The notes beneath the pieces were generated by a model that worked only from the letters and a program-made list of their open reading frames with translations, was not told where the DNA came from and made no database searches. Shown piece after piece: positions 26,913-42,281 of a stretch of DNA of 64,000 nucleotides. The stretch comes from Begonia masoniana (taxonomy: Eukaryota; Streptophyta; Magnoliopsida; Cucurbitales; Begoniaceae), in contig CM039512.1 of assembly GCA_022432975.1 (NCBI GenBank), positions 439,511-503,510 on the forward strand, read 5' to 3'. A program made the position numbers and the translations under genes. Every line of letters starts with the position of its first letter. Position 1 is the stretch's first letter.

Positions 26913-28191
26913 CTAAGTAGTCAAAAGGGTGCTTCCTTCCTTGATGAGCACAAACACACTGCCACCATCTCCTCTGGAAATTCGAAGATCTTCGTCCAGA
27001 TACGTAGTCAACAACCAAGATTCTGCATTTCTGTTTGGGATCGAGAACTTCAAAGGCGGTTGATTCGAGATTGTCTTCACAACAGATGAAGCAGTTTCTT
27101 GAACTGAGTTGAGTATGCCTTTAACCGGCGTGAGGTCAAACTTTTGTCCCAGAAATTCCACATTTTCAGGTATTTCTATTGAATCCGTCAGTTGTGGAGT
27201 CCCTATAATCCCTTCTTGAAACTTTATCTGAAAAAGTTATGAATTCAAGCCAAAGGTAAGAAATTTATAACTAAAATAGCTGATTGCTAGGCTTTCAAAA
27301 CAACAACCTTATGCCGAATCAAGGATACTAATAAAACTTAAAAAAAATACATCTATCGAACCTGAACACGTTTGGGGCTCCGGACTTCAAATTTGGCATT
27401 CGTACTAAAGGAAGTAGTGGTCAGCGGACCAGCGAACTGGACAGAGTTTTGGACGGTGAAATTCACCGAATCGATGGTCTGCGATATCTCTTCCACCTTA
27501 ACCAGTGGGAGTCCACCGCCCCTTGCCAACAGAGGGAACAAGCCTGAAAAGGATGTATATCTACGCAAACCCAACATAAAGTTGATCAGAATAGGCTATC
27601 CATTTCAAACAATTAACTAAACTAGTCGATTGATCAGATATTGTGTTTTTCTTGTTTATCAACCTTCATCTCCTAACCACGAAATTGACTGAAACTCAAA
27701 TCTTTATATTCATTTCAAAATAAGCAGATGAAAGAATAGTTACGCAAGAATCCATTTGCCGTTGAGCAGAGTGAGAGCCTCGGTGGGTGCAGGGTTCGGA
27801 TTCTTCGATTCCAGCTGGGTAATCAGCTCTACAATCTCTGCCCTGGTCTCGCTTGTGGCCTTGAGGCCTCGATCCGTTCCATAAAAAGAGTCTACCAGCG
27901 CCTTCTTCAGCTTATCGATCTCGATCAGTTCCGGCAGCTTTTCCTCATCCGCAACCGCCACCCCGTAGCCTTCTCCGACCGAATCGCCATCGGTGGCTGC
28001 ACGTACTCTGAAAAGAGGTCGTGGAAGAGAGGTTTGTCGGGCTGAGAGCAAAGATTGAAGAGAAGGAGAGGTGGGGACGGCGACGGGCATGTGAGAAAAA
28101 CAGGGAATTTAGAGGGGAGTTGGGGGTTGTGGGGTGGAGTAACAGAGAGAGTCTTTGAAGGGAATTGATTGAAGTGAGAGACGAAGGCCAT
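26913..28191 (-). CDS. FBN1: Fibrillin / plastid-lipid-associated protein (CHRC-like), frameshifted near the N-terminus
   Basis: Plastoglobule and chromoplast fibril structural protein. Exons on the minus strand are 28191-27744, 27560-27362 and 27227-26913. The N-terminus [17 protein letters not shown] closely resembles cucumber CHRC and serves as transit peptide. The PAP domain follows: [47 protein letters not shown] and [14 protein letters not shown]. The C-terminal motif [20 protein letters not shown] is intact. Transit peptide and domain are in different frames. One base missing from the five-A run at 28096-28100 (plus strand) would join them and give about 320 residues, the family length. 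A shorter product could start at the in-frame ATG at about 28090, but it would lack the conserved N-terminus. Confidence 0.92.
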
Positions 28192-29207
28192 CACTCTTCT
28201 TCCGAGCTCTGAGATAGATATTTTCTCCGCCGGCGAGCAAGATATAGGGAAATAGGAGAGAGAAAGAGTGGACAAGGCCACGAGGCTTGGAAGATGGCCA
28301 CGTGGGAGGCGGGAATTGAGTTGGAAGTTACGTGAAGCAAACAAACATGTGTTGTCTGTCTGTCTGTCCGATGATCCAATGAATTCAAACCACAGATGGA
28401 GAACCGGGCCGAGACATGGGCTGAGCTGCATCAACCCACAGTTGGATCTTGATCAACTATGAATCAAGCAAGGCAGCCCCTACAAAAACGACCCTTTTGA
28501 CCTCTCAATAAAGTCTCATGATTTCCTCATGTGCGCAAATCCCTGTGTCTCCTGCGATCAGCGAGGCATGGCCTAATTTAGCGGGGAATTGACAATAATT
28601 GGATGATTCTATTCCATTAATTTGTTCTCTTAAATAAATATTCTTTACCAGTCCGATCACAAAAGGTCTTCTACTTCGGCTCACGTGCCGGCCATTTCGG
28701 CTTTTCATTTAGTCATGGCCGGCGACTAACCCTTTTTTAATCATTTCCTTAATCATCCCTATTCTTCCTTCCTATCAAATTTCTGTTTTACAATGGAAGC
28801 TCCCTCGTTTAAGCAAAGACGACATTGGATTCTAACTTTCCGAGGTTCAAGGTGACCGACGACGGCCGAACAGAAGAAACTCTGTTCGAGTACTTGCTAC
28901 TTTCTCTTGCTGATGATTCAAGGCTCCAACTTTGACTTGCCATTTTTTTCGAGGACCAGTATTTAATACTCTCACATCCTTGCATCATTTGTTCTATTGG
29001 ACCATTTTCGCATGATTCTTCTCTCAGCACTTCTGCCTCTTGGAATTAAACCGAGAGGTGGGTTATCAGATTCTTTCAAGAAACTCACGGGATTCCAATG
29101 GGCGGATAAAACTCCCACCTTTCTGATCCAAAACGCAGGTCATCTCCATCATTCACTTCATTTTTTTCTTCCTTTCCAGCTCTCGGACTTTCTGGGTCTG
29201 TGTGAAA
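28192..29207. promoter_or_regulatory. Upstream region between fibrillin (minus) and RING gene (plus)
   Basis: About 1 kb between divergent start codons. Only short unsupported open frames are present. It holds both promoters by position. Confidence 0.45.
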
Positions 29208-29849
29208 ATGAGTCAGCTCGGTGTCATATTGCAGGAGGCGCTGAGGCGTGAAAGAGAGGCCCGGACGATTGTGGGATTTCTTAGAGCCAAAATGGAGCGC
29301 TTAGAAAGAGAGCGGAGAAGGAGGAATCTAAAGGACCGGCTAGGATTCACAGGGATAGGATGTTGTGGTGCCACTTGGGGGTGTAGAGCAACAGCGATAA
29401 GCGTCCGAGAGGAAGACGAAGACGAAGACGACGAACTGCAACACACGGCGATAACAAACACGGATCAGTCTGCGGATCCGTGCTTGAATCACACTCCGGC
29501 GCCATCCGCAATGAACTTGGCGGCAGCTCTGGCCGCGGAGCGGCGGCTCCGGTCATCTCCACGAGAAATGGAGTTAGAGGTAGAGGCAGTGTCGATAACG
29601 AGGGCAGGAACAGCAGGGAGGGTATCGTTGATGAGACTGCTGGAGGAATCGGACGGCGGGGAGAAAGAAGAGAAGAGGGGAGAGGGGAGCGATTCGGTGT
29701 GCTGCGTGTGCATGGGGCGGAAGAAAGCGGCAGCCTTCATCCCTTGTGGGCACACCTTTTGCAGGGTGTGTTCGAGGGAGCTGTGGTTGAATAGAGGTTC
29801 GTGTCCGCTTTGTAACCGTTCGATCCTGGAGATCCTGGACATATTCTAA
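29208..29849 (+). CDS. Small RING-HC protein, putative E3 ubiquitin ligase
   Basis: A 213-residue single-exon gene from ATG MSQLGVILQEAL. A charged helix rich in Arg and Glu lies at residues 9-45, followed by an acidic run (EEDEDEDDE). The C-terminal C3HC4 RING (about residues 162-205) reads CCVCMGRKKAAAFIPCGHTF, then CRVCSRELW and CPLCNRSI, with all eight metal ligands present. The protein ends right after the RING (LEILDIF), as in a plant family of MULAN/XBAT-like RING-HC proteins. The substrate is unknown. It sits between fibrillin and ACC oxidase; in Arabidopsis a RING gene also follows a fibrillin gene on chromosome 4 (from memory). Confidence 0.9.
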   Translation: MSQLGVILQEALRREREARTIVGFLRAKMERLERERRRRNLKDRLGFTGIGCCGATWGCRATAISVREEDEDEDDELQHTAITNTDQSADPCLNHTPAPSAMNLAAALAAERRLRSSPREMELEVEAVSITRAGTAGRVSLMRLLEESDGGEKEEKRGEGSDSVCCVCMGRKKAAAFIPCGHTFCRVCSRELWLNRGSCPLCNRSILEILDIF

Positions 29850-33178
<3,329 letters not shown>

Positions 33179-34196
33179 TTTCTCCATTTCAAAACATGAA
33201 AAAAGAGAGTAAAAAAAGTGATTGCATAGTTGTGTGTTTCTTTCTCCCTTTTTTAGAACGAAATCTAGTGATTAATGTATAATGTTTTGGTGTGGGGGAG
33301 CCGGGTCTGAACTTTCCTAGCTGGGTGTTTGGCTGATGTGAAACTTGGGAGTTTAAAATAATGTGTAATCTTTGATTAGTAGTTGTATAAAGTGTGTGGT
33401 TGAGTGGGACTTAATGCCTCCATTTTGATAAGATTCTGTATTTATGATTCTTGTCTGCTTAAGCTTCAGATCTCACCCTTTTTTTGTTTTAGTACTTGTC
33501 CCTTTCTTCGTGACAACAACCACTCGGGAAATGGAAGGGCTCCACTTTGCGTCCACACACTGTGTGATTCACATCTCTGTTTTCTACCCATATATGATTT
33601 CTTATTACTAGCTTTCCACTGTATTATTGGGATCTCTCTCCCCTAAACTTGAATTATGTCATTGGTATAACTCATCTCTGCAATGCATAGCAAGAAAGAC
33701 AAAGTTTGGTCATTGACGCAGGAGAGACAGGTAGACCACCAAGAACACCATTAAACTGATGCGGGAAAGTGCGGCATTCAGTGACGGCAGAGGCCATCAA
33801 GAGAGACACCCATCTACAGTGGTCTCATAATTTCTTTTGGCTTAAAGAAAAGCTTAAAAAATTAGCCATATGTAGCTTGGCAGCACATTGAATTTCTCAA
33901 TCGAGAGTGGGATTGGACCACCAAAGGACGCTTAGACAGCTGAGGGGGATTCTGTAAATTCCTTCCACTGGATGGATAAACATGGACTATGATATCAATG
34001 CAAATCTAACCAGTAACTCCCACAAATTTAAGGAAAATGTAACAAAATAACTTGGAAGTTCTTCTATGGAGTCCAGCGGGAACGTACGTCTGACTTTGGC
34101 AGAACTAACAAGACAAACGAATTCTGACTTTCCTAGGACTCAAGAAAAATAAACAATATGAACGTATAGCATAAAAATGCACCAATCCGGTCATGA
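33179..34196. other. Convergent intergenic region between ACC oxidase and CLMP1
   Basis: About 1 kb holding the 3' ends of both genes. No supported coding frame. Confidence 0.5.
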
Positions 34197-36512
34197 TCAA
34201 GATACTGGGTTAACCTTTTTTTTTTCTTCTTCACTCGATATTGTGCTGTTAAGATTCAGACTCTTGCTTTCATCTCCACGAACTGGATCTCCATTGGAGC
34301 AGTGATTCTTAAGAACCGTCGAAATATCGGCTTCAGAAGCCCCAGCAAGCTTGAATCGCTCAACAGCAGCGTCCAGGCATTTCTTCCAGTCTCCTATTTG
34401 TAGTTTGCATTCAACTTGGGACCTCTCAAATAGCATGTTGCCCCAAAAGAGATGGATCTGAGACCTCATCATAGCTACTTGTTCTGCTGCTTCATCTGCT
34501 GACATCTCGCTCTGGCCACCTGCTCCAGTGGTTTCCCCATCACCACCACTTCCCTGTTTCGCCCTTCGTTTTAGTAACTCTTCCCTCTTGCTTGAAGTTG
34601 GATCTTTTAACTCGTTTGCTCTCTGCTCCTCCAGCTTCTCCCACATCTCAGTTGCAACTTTCATTTTCTCCTCTGCATTATCAAAAAGCTTTATTGTTTC
34701 GGTGTAATCCCAGCTTGAAAGATCTATTTTCCTTGCAAGAGCAAATGACCAGTGAAGTTTGGCAATTTCAAATTGTTGTTGGCCCAAAGCAAGTAATCCT
34801 TCATAAAAATCAGGTTTTATCATGAGTGCCTCTTCATACTTCTCTCTTGCCAATGAATACTTTTCCTTAACCCAGTCATAAGCAGTTTGTAGCTGCCCTG
34901 TCACTACCTCCTTTCCAGCCGACTCATCTAAAGGAATTCGTTTCCTTGCTGCACACATGTGGACATTTCCCCAGTTAAAGAAAGCCAAAGCAGCAACCTC
35001 CTGAAACTTAGCAGCCGCCTTATCAAACAAGCTCTGAGCTTCTTCACTCGTTACTGTCTCTTCAAGGGCCTCTGAACAAAGTTCCATCCCAAGCTCATGC
35101 AAGTCAATATGAGCATCTGGGTCAATTCCAACATGGGAGCGGAAAAGTTGAGCAAACTCAAATAACCAGTCGTCCATTTCCACTTCTTTTCCTTCTAAAT
35201 TTTCTGGGGCTGCTGGTTTTAGCTTTGGAGCTTCTTTTTCAGTCACACCAATATCAGAATCAACAACTTCCAATAATGATTCACCAAGCGATGAACTGGA
35301 CCCACTTTCATCTGCCTTACTCCCATTAGTGTCAAGAGGTTTCTCTAACTCTTCTTCCAACAGAGGTGGTTCCTGATCAGGATTCACCTCCACAATATGC
35401 AATCTTAACAGACCAATTGAGTCAGTCTTATCTGTTTCAGGCTCTTTCGAAATGACTTTGTCCACACAAGACTCTGCCAGTCTGAGTTCACTTGTACATG
35501 TTATGGTCACCAAATCACCATCACTATCCTTGTACTTGATTAAAACAGACTTGGATGATGAAAATCTTTTTCCCACAATCTCCCTGAGATATCTGAAAGT
35601 GCAATTTAATGGCATCTCAGCTAGCCTTATGTCATGATCGTAAACAAGCTTTAGTGGCCTCAATATCACCACAGGGTCAGGATTCGGCCCATGAGCAGAC
35701 GACAAGGATGAAGATAACAGTTGCTCCTTTGGATCATTTTTAGTTTGACCAGATGATTTTGAAGTGCCATATGAAGGCTTCAACACAAGTTTAGGCAGCT
35801 GAGATTTGAGGTCAGTGCCTTTTTCAGCCACGGGAACTGCTTGAGGCTTGTCCACCTTTGTATTTGGAGAGGCAGTTACTCCCCCGTTCATCGATGGTAC
35901 CTTTTTGGAAGCTGGACGGGCTGGCAAACATGGCCCTAATCCTGCAATTGGGGCACCACGGACAGCAGAAGCGCCAAGAGCAGCAGGAGATGGCCGGCTC
36001 TGGAGATCCTGTTGAGCCTCTGAGCGTGGCTTCAAGGCAGTTCTTAATCGCTGGGCAATCTCCAGAGCATCGCCATTATTAGGATCAACCCCCAACAATA
36101 CTTGCACGTCCTGCATCGCCATTTCATATCTCCCAATTGCTTCAAATGCCCGAGCCCTTCGAAGAAGAGCTCGAACAAACCGAGGCTGTACTTGAAGGGC
36201 CATAGTACACTCAGCGATGACTGTTTCATAGTTAATTGGCTTCATTTGCATTAAACAAGCAGCTCTATTGCTGTGAAAAACTGCTCGATCATGATGGGTC
36301 TTTGGGGTGAGGCCAAGGGCATTATCATACTGCTCGAGGGCACCAACATAATCCTTATTTTGAAATCTTCTGTTCCCCTCTTCCTTGAGTTCGTGGGCTC
36401 TTTTCAAAAATATAGAAGAATCCAAGTCGATACCACCAGAATTCGGGATGTTATTATCAACAGATAAAACTTGATTAGCAGCGCTCCTCTTCTTTCTACT
36501 CCCTTTCCCCAT
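34197..36512 (-). CDS. CLMP1: Carboxylate-clamp TPR plus PB1 protein, CLMP1/Phox family
   Basis: In Arabidopsis CLMP1 (Phox2) is needed for even chloroplast distribution, and the TPR clamp binds HSP90/HSP70 tails (family knowledge). A single long exon gives 771 residues starting MGKGSRKKRSAAN. The upstream in-frame ATG at 36590 lies in the leader and is not conserved-looking. A three-repeat TPR occupies about residues 38-150 (LKEEGNRRFQNKDYVGALEQ, HSNRAACLMQM, ALLRRARAFEAIGRYEMAMQ). A Pro/Ser linker follows. The PB1 domain (about 280-360) has KLVYDHDIRLAEMP and IKYKDSDGDLVTIT. A helical C-terminal half with further TPR-like repeats runs to the end (FFNWGNVHMCAARKR, YEEALMIKPDFYEGLLALGQ). The frame is intact. 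Confidence 0.93.
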   Translation of the reverse strand: MGKGSRKKRSAANQVLSVDNNIPNSGGIDLDSSIFLKRAHELKEEGNRRFQNKDYVGALEQYDNALGLTPKTHHDRAVFHSNRAACLMQMKPINYETVIAECTMALQVQPRFVRALLRRARAFEAIGRYEMAMQDVQVLLGVDPNNGDALEIAQRLRTALKPRSEAQQDLQSRPSPAALGASAVRGAPIAGLGPCLPARPASKKVPSMNGGVTASPNTKVDKPQAVPVAEKGTDLKSQLPKLVLKPSYGTSKSSGQTKNDPKEQLLSSSLSSAHGPNPDPVVILRPLKLVYDHDIRLAEMPLNCTFRYLREIVGKRFSSSKSVLIKYKDSDGDLVTITCTSELRLAESCVDKVISKEPETDKTDSIGLLRLHIVEVNPDQEPPLLEEELEKPLDTNGSKADESGSSSSLGESLLEVVDSDIGVTEKEAPKLKPAAPENLEGKEVEMDDWLFEFAQLFRSHVGIDPDAHIDLHELGMELCSEALEETVTSEEAQSLFDKAAAKFQEVAALAFFNWGNVHMCAARKRIPLDESAGKEVVTGQLQTAYDWVKEKYSLAREKYEEALMIKPDFYEGLLALGQQQFEIAKLHWSFALARKIDLSSWDYTETIKLFDNAEEKMKVATEMWEKLEEQRANELKDPTSSKREELLKRRAKQGSGGDGETTGAGGQSEMSADEAAEQVAMMRSQIHLFWGNMLFERSQVECKLQIGDWKKCLDAAVERFKLAGASEADISTVLKNHCSNGDPVRGDESKSLNLNSTISSEEEKKKVNPVS

Positions 36513-37133
36513 ATATCTCAGTTCGCACGCTCTCACCTCTCGTTCACGCACACTCAAAATCCAGCAGAAAAGCCTCGGAGAAACTTTCAAATCTTGCGCC
36601 TCGAACTAGAAAAGAAATAAAAAAAATATAGATATGTATGTCTAACTTACAAATGAGGAGGCCCGTGTAGAAACGACGGCACAGCGGAGACTTCGATTCT
36701 TCGAGATTGATTGAGATTCGAAACGAAGATGAAGCAGACGCTGAGGGAAAAGAGAAACTGGAGGGAGCTGAGCCGGAGAGAGAGAGAGAGAGAGTGGAAA
36801 TGGAGGGTATATGAAGTATAGAAACCCTAGATAGGAAGAACAGTTTTGAGTTTGGGTTTAAGGAGCGGTCACTGGCAGCCGTCCGATCAAATCAATCTTA
36901 AAACTTCCAAATGAGTGAGCCCATACCGTATCTATCTCCAGCCAAGCCCATGATCTCGACTTTCCTATTTCTTCCATTTTATTTTTTATTTATTTTTTAA
37001 AAAAAAAATAATAATCTAAACTTAATTGTATTTATAGTGACAACAATTGATTAGGACAACACGTGTTCGTATACAATGAAGATACAACAACGTTTGAAGT
37101 GTGCGAATCTACAGACTTGCTTCATTGTCTCTT
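36513..37133. promoter_or_regulatory. CLMP1 upstream region and plastid oxidase 3' flank
   Basis: 621 bp. A GA tract at 36776-36795 sits in the probable CLMP1 leader. The A/T-rich part at 36960-37060 is probably the terminator side of the next minus-strand gene. Confidence 0.45.
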
Positions 37134-39573
37134 CTACTTTTGGGTGGCTGTCACAGATTTTGTTATGCAATCTATGATACCTTCACAATCCGCCTCGGAA
37201 ATCATGCAAGCCGACTCTTCCTCCGTGTACGAATGAGGCGACCGAAGATTCCCGTGGGTTTGACACGCCTTCATCGTCTTGCAGTGCTCTGCTTCGTCGT
37301 CTCTAATGTTCAAAAACACATCGTACAAGTTCTCTGCCAAAGAATTCAATCTACTTTCAATCATTTGCTCAAGGGTGGGTCAGTAAATCTTCACACATTC
37401 TACAGTCTTACCTATCTTTGGCCTTCGCGAATTCGGGGGTCGGGAGGTTTGAAATTCATCTGCACAAGACAGCAGATGGTTAAGTTTCATTAGCCTTTAA
37501 GGTGGTGGGGCGATTCGGGTCGGGTTGGGTTGGGTTTAAGAAGGCGAACCCACCAAACAAGTACAAGTCTCCTCCAGTGTAGTATTTTACAGCAATCTCA
37601 GGGGCAGGTGATCTTTTCAAATCCTCTGCAGATGTAAACCACCAACAAGAGGCTTGAGGCTCAGCATATACAAGAAAGACAACATTTGCTTAAACAATTT
37701 GAAATCCATGCATACCTCCTTGAGCCTTGATGAATTTGTCATAACTTGAAAAGGCATGGTTCTCTACACATTCCGAAAAGTGATCTGCAGTAACGATGAA
37801 ACGAAGCAGATCATAGTTGAATTCAAAGCAGATGGAGATGCTAAGGCTAAATCAGCTAATTATGAGTAGATATTTGACAATAGAAAATTTATAGAAAGAC
37901 TTACATGCCATTCTTGGGCTTAATGCATACATTACAATTGTCATAAAGTAATAAACGACTGCAATGTGCTGAGCGAGAAAGCGGTCGAACCACCAATCGT
38001 TTCCTCCCAATTCCTGCTCAGTTAAAGTTCAAATCATATCTTATAAAGTTAAGATTTACATGCCAGGAACAAGCATTGGTAACGAAATCGTCACCTCCAT
38101 GATAAGCAAGTGATGCATTTCGTTCCAGCTTTCGGCAAAATGCACTTTCAGATAGTCCGCTCTTCTCCACCAACCGAAACTCTCGTACATGTGCAGAACA
38201 GAAATAAAAGCTACCAAAATATAACAACAAATTGTAACAAATTTTCATAATGTTCGTCACAGAGTAATCGCCATCGATATTCGCTTGGTCGAGCACGAAG
38301 TTCGGAAAAATATGTTTAACAAACTCGAAGCTCACCAAAATAAGGAACCCTGGCAATAGGTCTCCAGAACAAAGAACCTCGCGTAATGTCTGTCTCGATA
38401 GAAAGTATCAAGCACCTTTATTACAGAATCCTGTAGAGTTAATCAAGTAACAAAAATCAATTCAATTTCGGGAATTATGAGCAGTTTTAGCCCTTATAAG
38501 ACAAGGATAAGAGATAAAACTAGCTAACTCTACTCGTGAAAAAACATTACTATTTATCAATCTGTGATGATGTGCAATTTACTACCATTTTTGGGTCGGC
38601 TACTATCATTCGTTTCCAATTTTCAGCCTCGTCTAATCGACATCTTTTCTTCAAATCAGTTGGTTTAACATTCGAAAATCTACAAGACTATTTAGTTGGA
38701 CGTGTATTATCCGTTGTTCATCCTTGGTGCACCACAACAACAACAATACGACGATAGTGTTTCCTTCAAAACTATTTGGAGATTTTACGGGATGTGATAA
38801 GATAGAATGAAGAGACAAAAGGTATAAGAATTTACTGTAAGAAAAATATTAACAGCTTGTTCAACTTTGATGAACCAATCATCCAACTGACTAGGAATGT
38901 GATTGCTTCCTTCGCTTTTATGATCAGGCAAAGAGGAAGTCTTCAGTGGTAACGATTCGGGTGTAAGTTTCTTCTCGTCATCTTGCAAAACTGTCGCTCG
39001 TACTCGAAGGAAGTTCCTAGCCATGGAAAAGTAGTAAACTGTAAACTTCAATTTAGACAAAGAAGAAGAAATGAAATGATTGCTCAAATTAAGTTCCAGT
39101 GTTGTTCATACTGTCTAGAAATACCAATAGTTAAATGAAATAAAATAAGGTGAGATTGAATTCATTAAGAAGCTAACCAAAGTGACCTATCTGAGGAGAA
39201 ATCAAAACTGGGTAAAAACCTTAAAGCTATCAAACATCCAATTTTCACAATGGTACTGTGATCATCACTTGATTCGGTCCCAGAGTCAACTAATCCAAGA
39301 AGCAAGTAAGCTCTCTACGATAGGTGGTGTTTTATAGCCAAAAACACCACGTTTTCTCAGCAAAATTAATAGCAGAAAAACTGTAATACTATGGAGATTA
39401 ATTGCAGAAAGATGAAGAGGATCGAAATTTAGAGATACGTACCTGCAAATGAAAGGGTGGGGCTTGTGACGACGAAAGCTATAAGCTTTTGACGAAGCTG
39501 AACTCTTGAAGTTTCTTGTCGTCCACTCGACTGACGAAATAGAATGCCCAGTGGAAAACCAAGCGACGGTCAT
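37134..39573 (-). CDS. PTOX: Plastid terminal oxidase (IMMUTANS), one-base insertion in exon 3
   Basis: Thylakoid di-iron plastoquinol oxidase required for carotenoid desaturation and chlororespiration. Nine exons on the minus strand: 39573-39443, 39016-38836, 38430-38336, 38210-38095, 38013-37905, 37784-37716, 37625-37554, 37459-37412, 37333-37134. The transit peptide starts MTVAWFSTG and the mature region starts near [11 protein letters not shown]. Di-iron ligands are visible: [27 protein letters not shown] and [13 protein letters not shown]. Exon 3 has one extra base at 38359-38360: the frame runs out right after FVLET, and the expected IARVPYF is read in the shifted frame. Without it the protein is 339 residues, the family norm. 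GT-AG splicing holds everywhere. Confidence 0.94.
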
Positions 39574-40477
39574 CGTCTCCACGTCTATCACAGAGAAAGG
39601 GGGATAGAAAGTTCAGAACTAGCGTTGGAGGAATGGAAGTGAGACCCGCCTTTATAAAAATCAGAAATCCTCCAGCAAATCAGACTCGGAGAGGATTCTT
39701 TCTGCCGTCTCCGTAACCTTGGGCGGCCACTCGTTTCGTTCCTTCCCTCATCTGGGCCTTCACTGACACTTAAAACATCCAAAACCACGACCATGATTTT
39801 AGCCCACAGAGAACCATTTACCACTGGGCTCAGATCTATGCATTTGCCATAGCTTGTGTCGTCTCTGAACAAAGAAATTCCCTCCTCAATCCCAATCGCA
39901 TTTATACAACAGTCAAAGTCTCAATCTTTGAAAGCTGAATGGTTGGTAGTGCACTTGGTAGATCTCCATCGCCATCAACCTCAACGCTTCTAAATCTGGA
40001 AAAGGAACCCAAGCGCTTCTCTTTATTGTTGGACAACCAAAAGAAATGGGTTATCTCCTTTCCTACAATGACACGTCTCGCAGACACGTACCAGTTACCA
40101 CCCATCTCCCCCCTTCAATCATCTTCATCAATGGCTTGTCACGATCTATCTCAGAAACAGACAGAACAAGCTGACATACCCCCCTCTCTCAGCAGGTGTA
40201 ATGTGGCAATTCCTCATTCAGGAAATAGGGACACTCGTCCTTTCACGATGTCATTCCCGATTCTCCGAGTTCATACAGTTTTTAAATCTTTGTGAGGGTC
40301 GAACCATTTACATTCAATTCAAAAAGACAAAAACAAGCCTGATTAAATAAGTAGAGTGATAAGAGCTTCGACAGGGTTGACTGTCAGAGGATAAGCAATT
40401 GGCTGAAGGAGAAACCTCTGGAATTCCTCCAAGTTTTTCCTTTTCTTGTATGATTACATGAAAAGGTTTCCAACGGA
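39574..40477. promoter_or_regulatory. Upstream region between plastid oxidase (minus) and DUF3537 gene (plus)
   Basis: 904 bp between divergent start codons. The long minus-strand open frame at 39588-39872 has no motif and lies upstream of the conserved start. I treat it as leader or promoter. Confidence 0.45.
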
Positions 40478-42281
40478 ATGGCAGATGGAAGGAAAGCATT
40501 CTCGAGCTACGTAATCCACGAAGAACCAGAATTGGGGACCCTGAACTCGTTTCTGAGATGTGTTTTTATGGATCAGTCCTCTTGCTGGAGAGCTTGTGTC
40601 TCATGGTTTCTTTTTTTCATCTTTTCCTTTGTAATTCCTATTCTTTCCAATTTTGCTCTATCTTGCCCAACCTGTGATGAAAACCATCAAAGGCCTTATC
40701 ACCTTGAAGTGGAGATATCTCTTACTGTCTTTGCCACCATCTCCTTCATCAGTCTCGGTCGATGGTCTCGGAAATTTGGATTGAAAAAGTTTCTTTTTCT
40801 TGAGAAACTCAACGATGCTGGCACCAAGGTTCAGAATGGCTTCCGGGAGCAGCTTCAGGTCTGTCTTCTTCCATCCATCCAGATTCAGGAAAAATCCGGT
40901 TCCTCTATCAATCTCGTCATCTATTTTCAGATTCATTTGAGAGTGTTACTGGTTTTTTCAGTTCTTTCCATCAAATACAAGCAGGGTTGTTTCCATTTCT
41001 AGTTTGTAAGAGATCTAGCTTGAAAATCACCGTATGATCAGATGACAAACCCCTGTTTTTATCGATCTAAATACTGATCATGAAATAACAAGATTTTTGT
41101 TTTATAACCATTTCGTTGAATCAAAGAACCAGCTCCGAGTTGAATAAGATATTGACTGTCGTTCATTGACTTTTTCCGTTGTACTGAAAAGAAACTTGGT
41201 CGTATTTCTTAATTTGCAGAAATCGACGAAGCTTATGTTATTCTTAGTGATTCCATGTTTGATGGCAGAGTTGGCGTACAAAATATGGTGGTATGTCTCA
41301 GGAGCCCCCGAAGTGCCATACTACGGTAACATTTACGCAAGCTACACTATTTCTTGCGCATTGGAGCTCGGTTCATGGGTTTACAGAACTTCACTTTTCT
41401 TCTACGTTTGTGTTCTTTGCCGGCTTGTATGCTATCTTCAAATACTCAGACTTGAAGATTTCTCCCAATTTTTCCGCCAACAAGCTAAGGAAGGGTTTAT
41501 CTTGATCGAACACTTGAGAATCAGAAGGAATCTCAGAATCATAAGCCACCGCTTCCGACTCATCATCTTGCTGTTCTTGCTTTGCGTAACAGTTAGCCAG
41601 ATTTGTTCTCTTATAATGACGTTGCGTTCCACTGCAGATTTCAATATTTTAAAGGCAGGGCAGATTACAGTAAGCATTTTGGCCAATCCTTTATCTTTGA
41701 TTTGGTTTGAAATGCTGGATAGATTGAAGAGGTGGGTCGGGAAACATTTGCAGGTATGGTCGATTAGCATGCTGTCGGGCCTTTTCATATGCCTGCACTG
41801 TGCGGCAAAGATCACCCACAAAGCGCAGTCGATCACGGCGCTTGCAGCCAAGTGGCACGCCTGCGCCACTCTCAACGCATTTGATGTGCAGGACAATGAT
41901 TCGTCGATGGCAGAGATTGGGGCAGCTCAAGTATTTCCGGTAACGGCCTATTGGGAATCAGACGATGGAGAAGGAGACGACGACGAAGATTCCGATGATA
42001 CAAAGCTGCTCATGCCCATTTACACTCACACTGTGTCGTTCCAGAAGAGGCAGGCGTTGGGTTAGTGGCCATATCCTCCTTCTGATGATCGTTCTGTCAT
42101 CCTTTTTCTTATTTCTTTTAATCATCCTTTTGCTGGTTTTGCAGTAACATATTTCGAGAACAACAGAGCAGGAATTACAGTGTTCGGCTTCAGGGTGGAT
42201 AGAGCATGGCTTCACTCCATTTTTGCAATCGAGCTAGCTCTTACTCTCTGGACTCTCAACAAGACAATTGGTATTGCTTGA
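40478..42281 (+). CDS. MRB1: DUF3537 multi-pass membrane protein (gustatory-receptor-like superfamily)
   Basis: Exons 40478-40858, 41220-42060 and 42145-42281 give 452 residues, open throughout. It starts MADGRKAFSSYVIHEEPE. About seven hydrophobic segments are visible: WFLFFIFSFVIPILSNFAL, VFATISFISLG, LMLFLVIPCLMAELAYKIWW, TSLFFYVCVLCRLVCYL, RLIILLFLLCVTVSQICSL and two later ones. An acidic loop precedes the last helix (DDGEGDDDEDSDD), and the end is IELALTLWTLNKTIGIA. DUF3537 is a plant family proposed to be a distant relative of insect gustatory and odorant receptor channels. Molecular function in plants is unclear; the Arabidopsis gene beside IMMUTANS is MRB1 (from memory), linked to organ size. 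Confidence 0.88.

Noticed and set aside
37101..37493. 130-codon plus-strand open frame
   Set aside because: It is the shadow of the last two plastid oxidase exons on the minus strand, which show family motifs such as DDEAEH.
39588..39872. Minus-strand frame upstream of the plastid oxidase start
   Set aside because: It is not in frame with the transit peptide, has no motif, and lies in the divergent promoter interval.
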